A stretch of 38,014 nucleotides of DNA from Rhodothermales bacterium. Its GTDB lineage: Bacteria > Bacteroidota > Rhodothermia > Rhodothermales > VXPQ01. This document shows positions 27,489 to 35,986 of the stretch, piece by piece (the stretch's first letter is position 1; each line of letters begins with the position of its first letter). The notes beneath the pieces were generated by a model. It searched no databases and was not told the origin of the DNA. It saw only the letters and a list, made by a program, of their open reading frames with translations. The stretch covers positions 1-38,014 of the forward strand of contig JAJDWX010000010.1 of the NCBI GenBank assembly GCA_022825385.1, read 5' to 3'. The translations under genes and the position numbers were made by a program.

Positions 27489-30400
27489 ATGCATGATTAT
27501 TTTCGAGTACCCCCCCCCCTCGCACATGGTAGAAGGAACGTTGCGGGCGGCAGGCGCGGACGCTTTCGGAACCGGGCCGGTTGGCGGCAGGGCGGTATTC
27601 CTCGCCTCCTTGCCGCGGCGCTGCTGGGCGTAGCGGTCCTGAGCGGTTTTGCGCGCTCCGCCGCCGCGCAGGACCCTGTTATCGTTCCCGAATCCTGGGT
27701 TTTCACTCCTTCGGCATTTACGAATGGCGATCAGTTCCGGCTCCTTTTCGTCACGTCCACCAAACGCGACGCAAGTTCGTCGAATATTGCGGACTACGAC
27801 ACATTTGTGCAGAACAGGGTGGCGGCCGGGCATAACGCAATCCGGCCATACAGTTCGCAATTCAAGGTCGTTGGCTCCACCGAGACGGTAGACGCAAGAG
27901 ACCATACCGGGACGACGCATACGACGATGAATCCGGGCGTACCGATCTACTGGCTGAAGACCAACATCGGGAACGGGGCCAGGGTAGCCGCCGACTACGC
28001 GAATTTCTACGATGGCGGGTGGGATAATAACAGTAATGCCAGGAAGGAATCCGGACAGAAATTTGGCAATACCGCATTGTTTACGCTCAAAATATGGACG
28101 GGGACACACCACGACGGAACGAAGAGTGCAAGTCCTCTCGGTGGTAGTTCGCTCACGTCAAGTACAACCTATGGCGAGCTAAATAGTATTACGAGGGGAC
28201 CCTTGAATCACGGCCAGGCACCTAAAACAACGCAATACGAGCTATACGGCCTTTCGCCTGTCTTTGAGGTAGGGGTGGTGCCCGTGGACGTAAGCCTTTC
28301 GGTAAGCGCGAGCGGGGCCGTAACGGAAGGGGGTTCCGTTACGATCACGGCGACCGCCTCCCAGCAGAACGACACCGGCGCGGCGGTGAGCATACCAATC
28401 CAGACGCGCGCGGCGGAAACGACGGCGCAGGCGGCGGACTATACAGTGGCTTCCGCCATCTCCATCCCAAACGGCGCCACGACCGGTACGACCGCCTTTT
28501 CCGCAACGCTGGGCGACGGCGACGAACTCGGCGAAGAAGTGGTGATCGAGCTGGGTACGTTGCCAACCGGCTGGCAAGGGAAGGACATGGCGGACTCCGT
28601 GCTTATTTCAATCACGGACAACGACCCGACGCCCGTAACGCTCTCGGTGACGGACGGCACGGCGGACGAGGGGGACATGACGGACACGGGGACGATCCGG
28701 CTCACGCTGGGCCGCGCGCTTATTGCAAACGAGGTACTCGACGTCCCGCTCCAGTTCGCGGGGGGCGACGTGGGCACGAACTTCAGCCTGGCGCTTTCCG
28801 GCTCGCCCACCGGCGTAACGTTCTCGTCGAGTACGGTCACCTTCACCGGGCCCAGCGCGGCGACGGCGGACGTTACGCTGACGGCGCTTGACGACAACCT
28901 GGGCGTGGACGAGACCGTTACCGTGTCCATTCCGGCGACGGACTCGGGTACGCCGAGCCTTTCGGCGACGGGCCTTGACGGCGGAGCAAGCGGCAGCGGC
29001 ACAGGCCAGGTCATAATTGACGACGACGACCCCACGACGTACATCGTGTCGCTCACAAGCACGGCGGCGGATTCGCTGGAGGGCAGCGCGGGACACGAGG
29101 ACCGCGGCGTAATCGAACTCAGCGTGGCCCCCGATCCGCCCGACAGGTCGCGATTTAATATCGACATCTGTCTGACTGGCGACGCCACGTATGGCTTTAG
29201 GACGGGCATAGCATGGGATTACCATATTGTCGACCGGTACGGCGACAGAATAGCGTTTCACAGTGGCTGCACGACGGACGGCATCCACGCAACCACCGAA
29301 CTGGACCCTTTTTCGATTCGGGTTCGCAGCGATACGGACATCGAAGACGACGAGACGCTGACGCTAACGCTGCACCGCGTCACAGACAGCAGAGGGCGAC
29401 AGACCAGGGAGCTCACGCCGCAAAATCTCATCATTTCCCCTACGAATTCCTCGGTTACCTACACGATCCTGACCGACGACTTTCCGTCGCTGGACCTGTC
29501 GGTGAGCGACGCCGGAGAGGTTACGGAGGGAGGTACGCTGACGGTGACGGCGACGTTGGGCGAAGCGCGATCCGGCAGCGGCCTTGACATTCCCTTGCAG
29601 CGCGCGGGGGCGCATTCGACGGCTTCGGCGTCGGACTATACGCTTTCGGGCTCGCCTGCGGGCACGATCTCGGTCGCCGACGGCGCAACAAGCGGCTCGG
29701 TCACGCTGACCGCCGTGGACAACACCAACGACATGCCGTCGAAGACGCTGCGGCTTGCGCTCGCTTCGCCGCCCTCCGATTACGTGGTGGGTACGGATCA
29801 TGTAGACATCCGGATCATGGACAACGAAGCGTCGTGGGTGAACCTTGTCTTACCGGACACGACCGCTACGGAGGGCGACCCGTCGGCGACGGCCCGGATC
29901 GAACTGGTCCTGAATCGGCGGCTCTATGCGCCCGAGGTTCTTGTGGTCCCGCTGCTCTTCGGGGGCGGCGCGCTCGGAGTGGACTTCAACCTGTCGAAGG
30001 GTTCTGCAACCGAGTCGGAAATCGAACTCAACGAGATGACCGGCGAGCTGACTTTCTCCGGCGCCGGCAACGACGCGGTCGTTTTGCTGACCGCGGCGGA
30101 CGACGCAGACGCCATGGACTCCAGGGTGACCGTATCGATACCGACGGCGTCTTCGGGCCCGGCGCCCATCCTTACGGCGACGGACATGGACGGAGGCGTC
30201 CAGGGACACAATCTCGGCACGGGGTGGATCGCGATCACGGACGACGACGAGCCGGCGGCAACCTTTGCCTTGACGTCCGCAACCGAAGGAGAGGCAAACG
30301 CGACGGTGGACGCGACGGTGAGCCTCTCGCCCGCGCCGCCAGCGGACATTACCCTGCGCTACGCTATCGCCGGGTCGGCGACGCGGGGCGCGGACTACGG

Positions 30401-32879
30401 TATCGCGGGGGTGACAAGCAGTACGGGAACGCTGTCCGTGTCTGCGGGCGCGACCGCCGCAACCATTTCTATCGGCGTCCTGGACGACATCGCATGGGAA
30501 TCCTCCGAAACGGTCGTCCTGACGCTTAAGGACGGCGCGGACTACGAGGTAGGCAGCGATAGCGTGTATACGCTCACGATCACGGACAACGACACGGCGG
30601 AGGCGTCCTTCGCTTCGTCGGCGTCGAACTCGGGCGAGGCGGCCGGCGCGTTCGACGTAACAATCAATCTCGATCCTGCGCCGCCGGCGGGCATTACGCT
30701 GAACTATATGCTTTCCGGCACGGCGACGCGGCACCTGGACTACAGTATCGCGGGGGTAACGAGCAATACGGGAACGCTGTCTGTGTCTGCGGGCGCGACC
30801 GCCGCGACCCTTTCTATCGGCATCGTGGAAGACAATGTGACGGAGGCGGGCGAAACGGTGATTCTGACGCTTCAGCCCGGCGTGGGCTACACGCTGGGAA
30901 GCATGCATCAGCATACGGTGACGATTACGGACAACGACGCGGCGGCGCTTGTCTTGTCAAAAGGATCGCTCACGGTGCACGAGGGCGGCGAGGATGGGGG
31001 GTACTCGATACGCCTCGCCACGAACCCGGACGGGCCGGTTACCGTTACGCCGCAATCGGACAACGCGGCGGCGGCGACCGTCTCGGGCCCGCTCGCGTTT
31101 AATTTTGTGAACTGGCAGACGCCGCAAACCGTCACGGTAACGCCCGTGGACGACGACGACGCGGACGACGAGATCGCAACGATTACGCATACGGTGTCGG
31201 GCTACGGCAACCTGACGCAAGGGCCGACGGTGACCGTGGGGGTGAACGACGACGAAATATCCCCGGATGCAGGGGTGCAAACAAGCGTCCTGACGCTGCA
31301 ACTTACGGAGGGCGGGGCTGCCGGCAGTTACGAGGTCACCCTGAACACGGACCCGGAGGCTACGGTAACGATTACGCCGCAGTCGGGCGACACGGGGGCG
31401 CTGACCGTCTCTGGCGCGCTTACGTTCAACAGTTCGAACTGGGGGGACCCGCAAACCGTCACAGCGACGCCGCGAAACGATACGGACACGGACAACGAGA
31501 CGGTGACGATCGCGCACCTCGTGGCGGGCTATCCCGGCGTACCGTCGGCCGGCCCGAACGTCACGGCGACGATCGCGGACGACGACGAGCCGCCCCCGGC
31601 GGCCTCCTTCGCTGCTTCTTCGGCCAGCGCGAGCGAAGGAACGGGAATAGTTAACGTACGAATCAATCTTGATCGCGCGGCGCCGACGGACCTTACGCTC
31701 AGCTACTCCGTAGGCGGCACGGCAAGCAGCGGGGCGGACTTTAGCATCGCCAACGCCGGGTCGGCTACGGTGTCTTCCGGCTCGGCGGGGGCAACGGCGA
31801 CGATTTCCATTGCGGAGGACGGCGTGACGGAAGGCAGCGAGACGGTCGTGCTGACGCTTCAGGGCGGCCCAGGCTATACGGTGGGGAATCCGCCTGCGTA
31901 TTCGCTTGTCATTGCGGACAACGACGCGGGGAGCATTTCGACGAATTTGCCGTCGCTGTCCCTTGCCCTGCAAGAAGGCGGCGAGGCGGGCAGCTATACG
32001 CTGGCGCTGGACAACCAGCCGGACGGCGCAGTTACCGTTACGCCGTCCTCAAGCGACGCACAGGCGGTTGCTGTTTCGGGCGCCCTGACGTTCGACAGCG
32101 CCAACTGGGAAGAACCGCAAACCGTGACGGTGACCCCCGTGGACGATGCGGACATGGACGACGAGTCGGTAACGATCACGCATGCGGTGGCGGGCTACGG
32201 CGACCTGACGCAGGGGCCTGAGGTGCAGGCGTCGGTGGCGGACAACGAGGCGCCGGGCGTAATGGCAAGTACGCTGACGCTGTCGATTAGGGAAGGCGGC
32301 GAGGCGGCAAGCTACACGCTGGCGCTGCGGACCGATCCGGGCGGCCCGGTAACCGTTACCCCATCCTCAAGCAACGAACAGGCGGCGACGGTATCGGGCG
32401 CGCTCGCGTTCGACAATGCCAACTGGCAGACGCCGCAAACCGTTACGGTAACGCCGGTGAACGATGCGAATGTGGAAGACGATAGGGTGACGATCACGCA
32501 TACGGTGGCGGGCTACCCGAACGTGGCCGCGGGGCCGGTCGTCCATGTAACGGTGGTAGACGCTACGACCATCATATCCGTCGAAGAGGAGGAACGCAAG
32601 GAAGAGGAGATACCCACCGCCTTCGCGCTGGAGCAAAACTATCCGAACCCGTTCAACCCCGCGACGACCATTGCGTTCGCGCTGGACGAAACGCAGCGCG
32701 TCACGCTTACGGTCTACGACCTGCTGGGGCAGAAGGTGCGGACGCTGGTGGACGGCGTGCGGCCGGCGGCCCGCTATCGCGTTCCGTTCGACGCATCGGA
32801 CCTCGCCAGCGGCACGTACATCTACGTCCTGCGCACCGAAGCGCAAACCGCCGCAAAGACCATGGTGCTGCTCAAGTAG
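27489..32879 (+). CDS. Giant secreted Calx-beta repeat protein with C-terminal sorting domain
   Basis: This ~1,796-residue exported protein is probably displayed on or released from the cell surface. The ATG at 27489 is the only ATG before the signal peptide; an in-frame TTG at 27462 is an alternative. A long basic n-region leads to a hydrophobic core (LLAAALLGVAVLSGF) ending in AAAQ. A ~210-residue domain without a clear relative follows, then about twelve Calx-beta-like repeats, each starting with an EGG/EGD-type motif and many ending in an acidic DND/DDD. The C-terminal ~90 residues carry NYPNPFNPATT and end MVLLK, a Por-type (type IX) sorting domain. Calx-beta repeats often bind calcium and mediate adhesion; that role here is inference. 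A C10 tract lies at codons 8-11. Confidence 0.85.
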   Translation: MHDYFRVPPPLAHGRRNVAGGRRGRFRNRAGWRQGGIPRLLAAALLGVAVLSGFARSAAAQDPVIVPESWVFTPSAFTNGDQFRLLFVTSTKRDASSSNIADYDTFVQNRVAAGHNAIRPYSSQFKVVGSTETVDARDHTGTTHTTMNPGVPIYWLKTNIGNGARVAADYANFYDGGWDNNSNARKESGQKFGNTALFTLKIWTGTHHDGTKSASPLGGSSLTSSTTYGELNSITRGPLNHGQAPKTTQYELYGLSPVFEVGVVPVDVSLSVSASGAVTEGGSVTITATASQQNDTGAAVSIPIQTRAAETTAQAADYTVASAISIPNGATTGTTAFSATLGDGDELGEEVVIELGTLPTGWQGKDMADSVLISITDNDPTPVTLSVTDGTADEGDMTDTGTIRLTLGRALIANEVLDVPLQFAGGDVGTNFSLALSGSPTGVTFSSSTVTFTGPSAATADVTLTALDDNLGVDETVTVSIPATDSGTPSLSATGLDGGASGSGTGQVIIDDDDPTTYIVSLTSTAADSLEGSAGHEDRGVIELSVAPDPPDRSRFNIDICLTGDATYGFRTGIAWDYHIVDRYGDRIAFHSGCTTDGIHATTELDPFSIRVRSDTDIEDDETLTLTLHRVTDSRGRQTRELTPQNLIISPTNSSVTYTILTDDFPSLDLSVSDAGEVTEGGTLTVTATLGEARSGSGLDIPLQRAGAHSTASASDYTLSGSPAGTISVADGATSGSVTLTAVDNTNDMPSKTLRLALASPPSDYVVGTDHVDIRIMDNEASWVNLVLPDTTATEGDPSATARIELVLNRRLYAPEVLVVPLLFGGGALGVDFNLSKGSATESEIELNEMTGELTFSGAGNDAVVLLTAADDADAMDSRVTVSIPTASSGPAPILTATDMDGGVQGHNLGTGWIAITDDDEPAATFALTSATEGEANATVDATVSLSPAPPADITLRYAIAGSATRGADYGIAGVTSSTGTLSVSAGATAATISIGVLDDIAWESSETVVLTLKDGADYEVGSDSVYTLTITDNDTAEASFASSASNSGEAAGAFDVTINLDPAPPAGITLNYMLSGTATRHLDYSIAGVTSNTGTLSVSAGATAATLSIGIVEDNVTEAGETVILTLQPGVGYTLGSMHQHTVTITDNDAAALVLSKGSLTVHEGGEDGGYSIRLATNPDGPVTVTPQSDNAAAATVSGPLAFNFVNWQTPQTVTVTPVDDDDADDEIATITHTVSGYGNLTQGPTVTVGVNDDEISPDAGVQTSVLTLQLTEGGAAGSYEVTLNTDPEATVTITPQSGDTGALTVSGALTFNSSNWGDPQTVTATPRNDTDTDNETVTIAHLVAGYPGVPSAGPNVTATIADDDEPPPAASFAASSASASEGTGIVNVRINLDRAAPTDLTLSYSVGGTASSGADFSIANAGSATVSSGSAGATATISIAEDGVTEGSETVVLTLQGGPGYTVGNPPAYSLVIADNDAGSISTNLPSLSLALQEGGEAGSYTLALDNQPDGAVTVTPSSSDAQAVAVSGALTFDSANWEEPQTVTVTPVDDADMDDESVTITHAVAGYGDLTQGPEVQASVADNEAPGVMASTLTLSIREGGEAASYTLALRTDPGGPVTVTPSSSNEQAATVSGALAFDNANWQTPQTVTVTPVNDANVEDDRVTITHTVAGYPNVAAGPVVHVTVVDATTIISVEEEERKEEEIPTAFALEQNYPNPFNPATTIAFALDETQRVTLTVYDLLGQKVRTLVDGVRPAARYRVPFDASDLASGTYIYVLRTEAQTAAKTMVLLK
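27510..27519. repeat. Ten-cytosine homopolymer at the 5' end of the surface gene
   Basis: Ten consecutive C bases lie 18 bp after the ATG at 27489 and before the signal peptide. The 10-C length is the in-frame state. Adding one C leads to TAG within five codons, and removing one C leads to TAG about 30 codons later. There is no in-frame ATG, GTG or TTG between the tract and the signal peptide, so tract length controls expression. Confidence 0.85.
30401..30821 (+). repeat. Near-identical 76-bp segments in adjacent Calx-beta repeats
   Basis: Positions 30401-30476 and 30746-30821 differ at only six of 76 bases, four of them silent. They lie 345 bp (115 codons) apart. The neighbouring repeats have diverged much more. 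This suggests a recent duplication or gene conversion between repeats. Confidence 0.75.
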
Positions 32880-33003
32880 GAAGTTCTTTGGGAAGCGGGG
32901 TTCTCGCCCTGGACGCGCTGGGCGGGAAGCGTGGTTTTGGGAAGCGTACCCTCGTTCTCGCGCGGCGGACAAGTGCCGGCCTGCCGGGCACCCTAAAATA
33001 TTT

Positions 33004-33032
33004 AGGCGCCGAATTTTCGCGCCTTACTTTTT
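33004..33032 (+). terminator. Intrinsic terminator of the Calx-beta gene
   Basis: The stem AGGCGC / GCGCCT has a loop that can itself pair partly (CGAA/TTCG). It is followed by TTACTTTTT. It lies about 125 bp after the stop of the large surface protein gene. Confidence 0.7.
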
Positions 33033-33088
33033 AAAGTTTCCCTCTGGGAGAGGCGGGTTGTGGCGGGTTTTTTCGTGCGGTTTTGCAC

Positions 33089-33133
33089 ACAATGGGGCTT
33101 CCATTGTATATGCATTATTCGTATGTTGCATTA
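33089..33133 (+). promoter_or_regulatory. Possible operator of the toxin-antitoxin locus
   Basis: A perfect inverted repeat, ACAATGG-GGCTT-CCATTGT (33089-33107), is followed by two TGCATTA direct repeats 16 bp apart, all within 110 bp of the antitoxin start. Antitoxins of this family bind palindromes in their own promoters, so autoregulation here is plausible. A -35/-10 pair is not clear. Confidence 0.4.
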
Positions 33134-33194
33134 CGATCAGGTCTCCGAATGCGTTCCTTCGAATCGACGAAGCCATCAGCCTTCAGGAAACGCC

Positions 33195-33482
33195 ATGCCG
33201 CCCACTGACGCTATTTCCAAAACGACCACGGTGTCCGCCCGAATCGACGAGGCCACCAAGGAAAATGCCGTGCGCGTCTTCGAACGACTTGGTCTCACGA
33301 CGTCCCAGGCCATCATGTTGTTCTACAAACAGGTTGAACTGCGCCAGGGCCTGCCTTTTTCGGTCGAATTGCCCAAGGTTCCCAATGAGGATACGCTGGA
33401 GGCGATCAGGGAGGCCGAAAACCCGGAAGCCCTCTGTAGTTTCGAAACGCCGGAGGCGCTCTTCCGGGATTTGGGCGTCTGA
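33195..33482 (+). CDS. DinJ/RelB-family antitoxin
   Basis: The 95-residue protein has an N-terminal ribbon-helix-helix DNA-binding region (TTTVSARIDEATKENA, then VFERLGLTTSQAIMLFYKQV). A C-terminal tail (LPFSVELPKVPNEDTLEAI) is of the type that wraps around and neutralises a YafQ/RelE-like RNase toxin. The ATG at 33195 has an AGGA eight bases upstream and gives the standard DinJ start; a longer upstream frame is rejected. The stop overlaps a downstream ATG (TGATG), the usual coupling to a toxin gene, but that toxin is truncated. It is therefore an orphan or relic antitoxin. Confidence 0.87.
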   Translation: MPPTDAISKTTTVSARIDEATKENAVRVFERLGLTTSQAIMLFYKQVELRQGLPFSVELPKVPNEDTLEAIREAENPEALCSFETPEALFRDLGV

Positions 33483-33568
33483 TGAAGCATATCCGGCGGA
33501 CGGGTCAGTTTAAATTTTGTGTTCGCTCATCGGGGTATGTCTCGGCGTCTTCATTTATTCGTATCTGA
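33482..33568 (+). pseudogene. Truncated YafQ-like toxin remnant
   Basis: The frame starts at the ATG overlapping the antitoxin stop and reads MKHIRRTGQFK. This matches the usual N-terminus of YafQ-type RNase toxins (MK.I..TGQFK). Similarity then ends abruptly near 33514, and the frame closes at 33568 after 28 residues. The catalytic core is absent. The break lies just before the 3' end of the convergent zinc-ribbon gene (stop at 33572), so a deletion or rearrangement probably joined the two. Confidence 0.65.
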
Positions 33569-33571
33569 ATT

Positions 33572-34237
33572 TCAGAAAGGCAGATCGTCGTCTACGTCGT
33601 ATTCGTTCTCCTCGTCCGCATCGTATGCGCTCTTTTCGTCCTCTGGCGCAGATGCAATCTCTCTTGTGCCCCGGCATTCCGGGTAATCGGAACAGCCCCA
33701 AAAATCGTTGCCTGCATTAGGACCTTTTTGGGCCGTGCGGCGAACCATTCCCGAACCGCAATCCGGGCAATCGGGCGTATCGGCCGCCTTCTCCGAGGTA
33801 GATGCAATGTCCCGAGTGCCTGTGCATTCAGGATAATCGGAGCAACCCCAAAAATCGTTGCCTGCGTTGCGACCCGTGCGGGCCGTGCGGCGAATCATTC
33901 CCGAACCGCAATCAGGACAATCGGGCGCGTCGTCGTCTACATCGTATTCGTCGGCGTCGTATGCGCTCTCGCCATTCTCCGTCGCAGATGCAATGTCTCG
34001 CGTACCTCTGCATTCTGGATAATCGGAGCAACCCCAAAAATCGTTGCCTGCGTTGCGACCCGTGCGGGCCGTGCGGCGCACCATCCCCGAACCGCAATCC
34101 GGGCAATCGGGGGCATCGTCCTCCTCGTCGTATTCATCCGCGTCGTCCAGATCTTCCGCTTCGTCTCCATCGTCCCAGGCAGCCTCGTCGTCGTCCGCAT
34201 CTGGCTCGTCGTCGAACATGGATTCCCAATCCGGCAT
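33572..34237 (-). CDS. Acidic protein with three topoisomerase-type zinc ribbons
   Basis: The 221-residue protein contains three nearly identical C4 zinc ribbons of the kind found at the C-terminus of topoisomerase I. Cysteine sets are 45/48/70/76, 107/110/132/138 and 157/160/182/188, each within CPDCGSGM ... FWGCSDYPEC. The ribbons are joined by very acidic linkers, and an Asp/Glu-rich N-terminal stretch (~9-43) precedes them. No topoisomerase catalytic domain is present. The ATG at 34237 (MPDWESMF) lies 19 bp after folA stops. Such ribbons bind single-stranded DNA in topoisomerases; the acidic linkers could instead mean a protein or histone-like partner. The function is unknown. Confidence 0.8.
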   Translation of the reverse strand: MPDWESMFDDEPDADDDEAAWDDGDEAEDLDDADEYDEEDDAPDCPDCGSGMVRRTARTGRNAGNDFWGCSDYPECRGTRDIASATENGESAYDADEYDVDDDAPDCPDCGSGMIRRTARTGRNAGNDFWGCSDYPECTGTRDIASTSEKAADTPDCPDCGSGMVRRTAQKGPNAGNDFWGCSDYPECRGTREIASAPEDEKSAYDADEENEYDVDDDLPF

Positions 34238-34256
34238 GGCTTTGGAATAAGGTTGG

Positions 34257-34787
34257 TTATTCTTGCAGAGGATCGATACGCCCAAAAGTTACGAAACGAA
34301 ACCCGTCGCGGCGGGCTTCCGCAGTCTGCTCGAACGCGCCGCCGATCAGGTGTTCGTATGGGGGAAAAAAGGTGTCTCCCGAATAATCGCCCGCCACCAG
34401 GGTCAGTTCCCATCGATCCGCCCGTTCGAGGAATTGTTCGTAGAGGGCGGCGCCGCCGCCAATGAAAACGCGGGACGCCCCCTGCGCAGCGGCCAGCGCC
34501 GCCTCCGGGTTGGCGAACGTCTCCATATCGGGATACCCTGCCATCCGCCCCTGCGACGTAACGATCAGCAAGCGGCGGTCGGGCAGCGGCCCGCCGAACT
34601 CCTCCACCAGCGATTCGAAGGTGCGGCGGCCCATGATCATGGGGAAGCCCGTGGTCAAGCGCTTGAATCGCTTCAGGTCCTCGGGAAGGCGCCAGGGCAA
34701 CCGATTCTCCACGCCGATGACGCGGTTCGTCTCGGCCACGGCGGCGATGAGCACGATTTCCGGGCGGGCGGGAGCAGGATCGGTCAT
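34257..34787 (-). CDS. folA: Dihydrofolate reductase
   Basis: NADPH-dependent enzyme that makes tetrahydrofolate for thymidylate and one-carbon metabolism. The 176-residue protein has a normal length. The active-site region reads GVENRLPWRLPEDLKRFK with the catalytic acid at D37. GRRTFESL binds NADPH, and FIGGGAALYEQFL is the second cofactor motif. The start ATG at 34787 gives MTDPAPARPEIVLIAAV; a longer frame upstream overlaps the preceding gene and lacks family similarity. It lies 11 bp after the metallo-beta-lactamase-fold gene and 19 bp before the zinc-ribbon gene, so the three are probably one operon. thyA is not in the window. Confidence 0.96.
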   Translation of the reverse strand: MTDPAPARPEIVLIAAVAETNRVIGVENRLPWRLPEDLKRFKRLTTGFPMIMGRRTFESLVEEFGGPLPDRRLLIVTSQGRMAGYPDMETFANPEAALAAAQGASRVFIGGGAALYEQFLERADRWELTLVAGDYSGDTFFPPYEHLIGGAFEQTAEARRDGFRFVTFGRIDPLQE

Positions 34788-34798
34788 GGCAGCGCCTT

Positions 34799-35668
34799 TT
34801 ATTCGGTGAGGTCGCGGTGCAAAGTAGCGATCCAGCGGTCGGTGGAAATGAATCCGTCGCCCCATGTCGCCCATTCGTCGCCCGCGCCCGCCGCCTGGAG
34901 CTCCTCCAGACTGTGGCCCGCGTCGATCCCCGCCGCGACCGCCGCCCGGGTTTCCTCGATCATCCGGAGATAGGTTTCCAGATCGCTCGGCGAAGCCACC
35001 GGACCGTGGCCCGGAATAATTCGGGTTTCGGGGTTGGCCTGCGCCAATACCGCGCGGCCCGCCGCAAGGACCCCGTCCACCGCGCCCCCGCTATCCATAT
35101 CGACGAAGGGGAACCGCTGGTTGAAAAACGTATCGCCCATGTGGATGACATTGGAGCCGGTGAAGAAAATGAGGGCGTCTCCGTCTGTGTGGGCATGGGG
35201 AACGTGCAGCACCCGGACTTCCTCCCCATTGAAATGGATGGAAAGGGCTTCGGCGAAGGTAATCACCGGCAAGGCGGCGGGCGGGGCGGGCGGCGTAATC
35301 CGGTCGCCGCGTTGCTGTTCGGTCGCCAGCCGGGCGCGGACATTGTGGTGGGCGATAATGGGGGTTTCTACGCCAAATTCCGCATTGCCGCCCGTGTGAT
35401 CGCCGTGAAAATGGGTGTTGAGCAGAAATTCGAGGTCGCCCTCGCCAAGGTCCTGGAGCAAGGCGCGAATCTGATCGGCCAGCGGGGCGAATTTGTCGTC
35501 CACCATCAGGAAGCCGTCCGGCCCGGCGGAAACGCCGATATTGCCGCTTCGCGCCCCGTCGATCATGTGGATGGCTCCGGCGACATGGGACACCGTAAGG
35601 TCCTGCGCGTCCTGGGCGGAAACAGGCAGGGGTGCAAGCAAAAGCGCAAAAAACAGGGATCGGGGCAT
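34799..35668 (-). CDS. Secreted metallo-beta-lactamase-fold hydrolase
   Basis: The 289-residue protein has a signal peptide (~1-18, cleavage near VSAQ) and a complete MBL-fold metal-binding set. HFHGDH is at 86-91, followed by the later histidine in the HVPHAHTDGD region, the aspartate in HMGDTFF, and the final histidine in IIPGHGPV. It should act in the periplasm or outside the cell with two zinc ions. The family includes lactamases, lactonases and many hydrolases of unknown substrate, and nothing here decides between them. The ATG at 35668 (MPRSLFFALLLA) was chosen because the signal peptide begins there. It is first in a likely operon with folA. Confidence 0.87.
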   Translation of the reverse strand: MPRSLFFALLLAPLPVSAQDAQDLTVSHVAGAIHMIDGARSGNIGVSAGPDGFLMVDDKFAPLADQIRALLQDLGEGDLEFLLNTHFHGDHTGGNAEFGVETPIIAHHNVRARLATEQQRGDRITPPAPPAALPVITFAEALSIHFNGEEVRVLHVPHAHTDGDALIFFTGSNVIHMGDTFFNQRFPFVDMDSGGAVDGVLAAGRAVLAQANPETRIIPGHGPVASPSDLETYLRMIEETRAAVAAGIDAGHSLEELQAAGAGDEWATWGDGFISTDRWIATLHRDLTE

Positions 35669-35986
35669 GGCAGGGTTTGGGGAAGTTGGGGGTGGAGGTT
35701 GGTCTGACAGCGTTTTTTCGAGATTTAAAGGTGCGGAATTACCGCCTTGTTCCGATCCAACCAGCCCAATGAGGGAATTTGATATCCAGACACGACCGCA
35801 GAACCCACAGCCCCGCCTGCAGGGCGATAGTAGCCTCGCGGCGATGGCGCAATAGCCGAGCTTGCCGTATGGATCCGCTACGCCAGCGAAAAACATCCTC
35901 GCCAGCGCCTTGACAATCTGATGTCCGCCGACGTATTCTATAAACGAAAGCCGCTCCCGAAGGCGCGATCTGTGGAGTTATACCCC
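35669..35986. other. Divergent gap between the MBL-fold gene and the AAA ATPase gene
   Basis: This 318-bp region must contain promoters in both directions. An A/T-rich patch with TTTTTT near 35713-35718 is the only conspicuous feature. Frames stay open across much of it on both strands, but I recognise no product and see no strong promoter. It may contain decayed coding sequence. Confidence 0.4.

Larger units (their letters stand above)
32880..33194. other. Gap between the surface gene and the antitoxin gene
   Basis: Three copies of GGGAAGCG lie close together at about 32889-32957. A strong hairpin terminator sits at 33004-33032, and an A/T hairpin (CCTAAA-ATA-TTTAGG, 32992-33006) overlaps its start. 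A perfect 7-bp inverted repeat (33089-33107) and a direct repeat of TGCATTA (33111 and 33127) precede the antitoxin and may be its operator and promoter region. No gene is seen. Confidence 0.6.

Noticed and set aside
33060-33194. N-terminal extension of the antitoxin
   Set aside because: It has no family similarity and runs through the palindromic promoter region; the ATG at 33195 has a good ribosome site.
35921-35986. Upstream ATG for the AAA ATPase
   Set aside because: The added 22 residues do not match the family; the normal start motif begins at the ATG at 35987.
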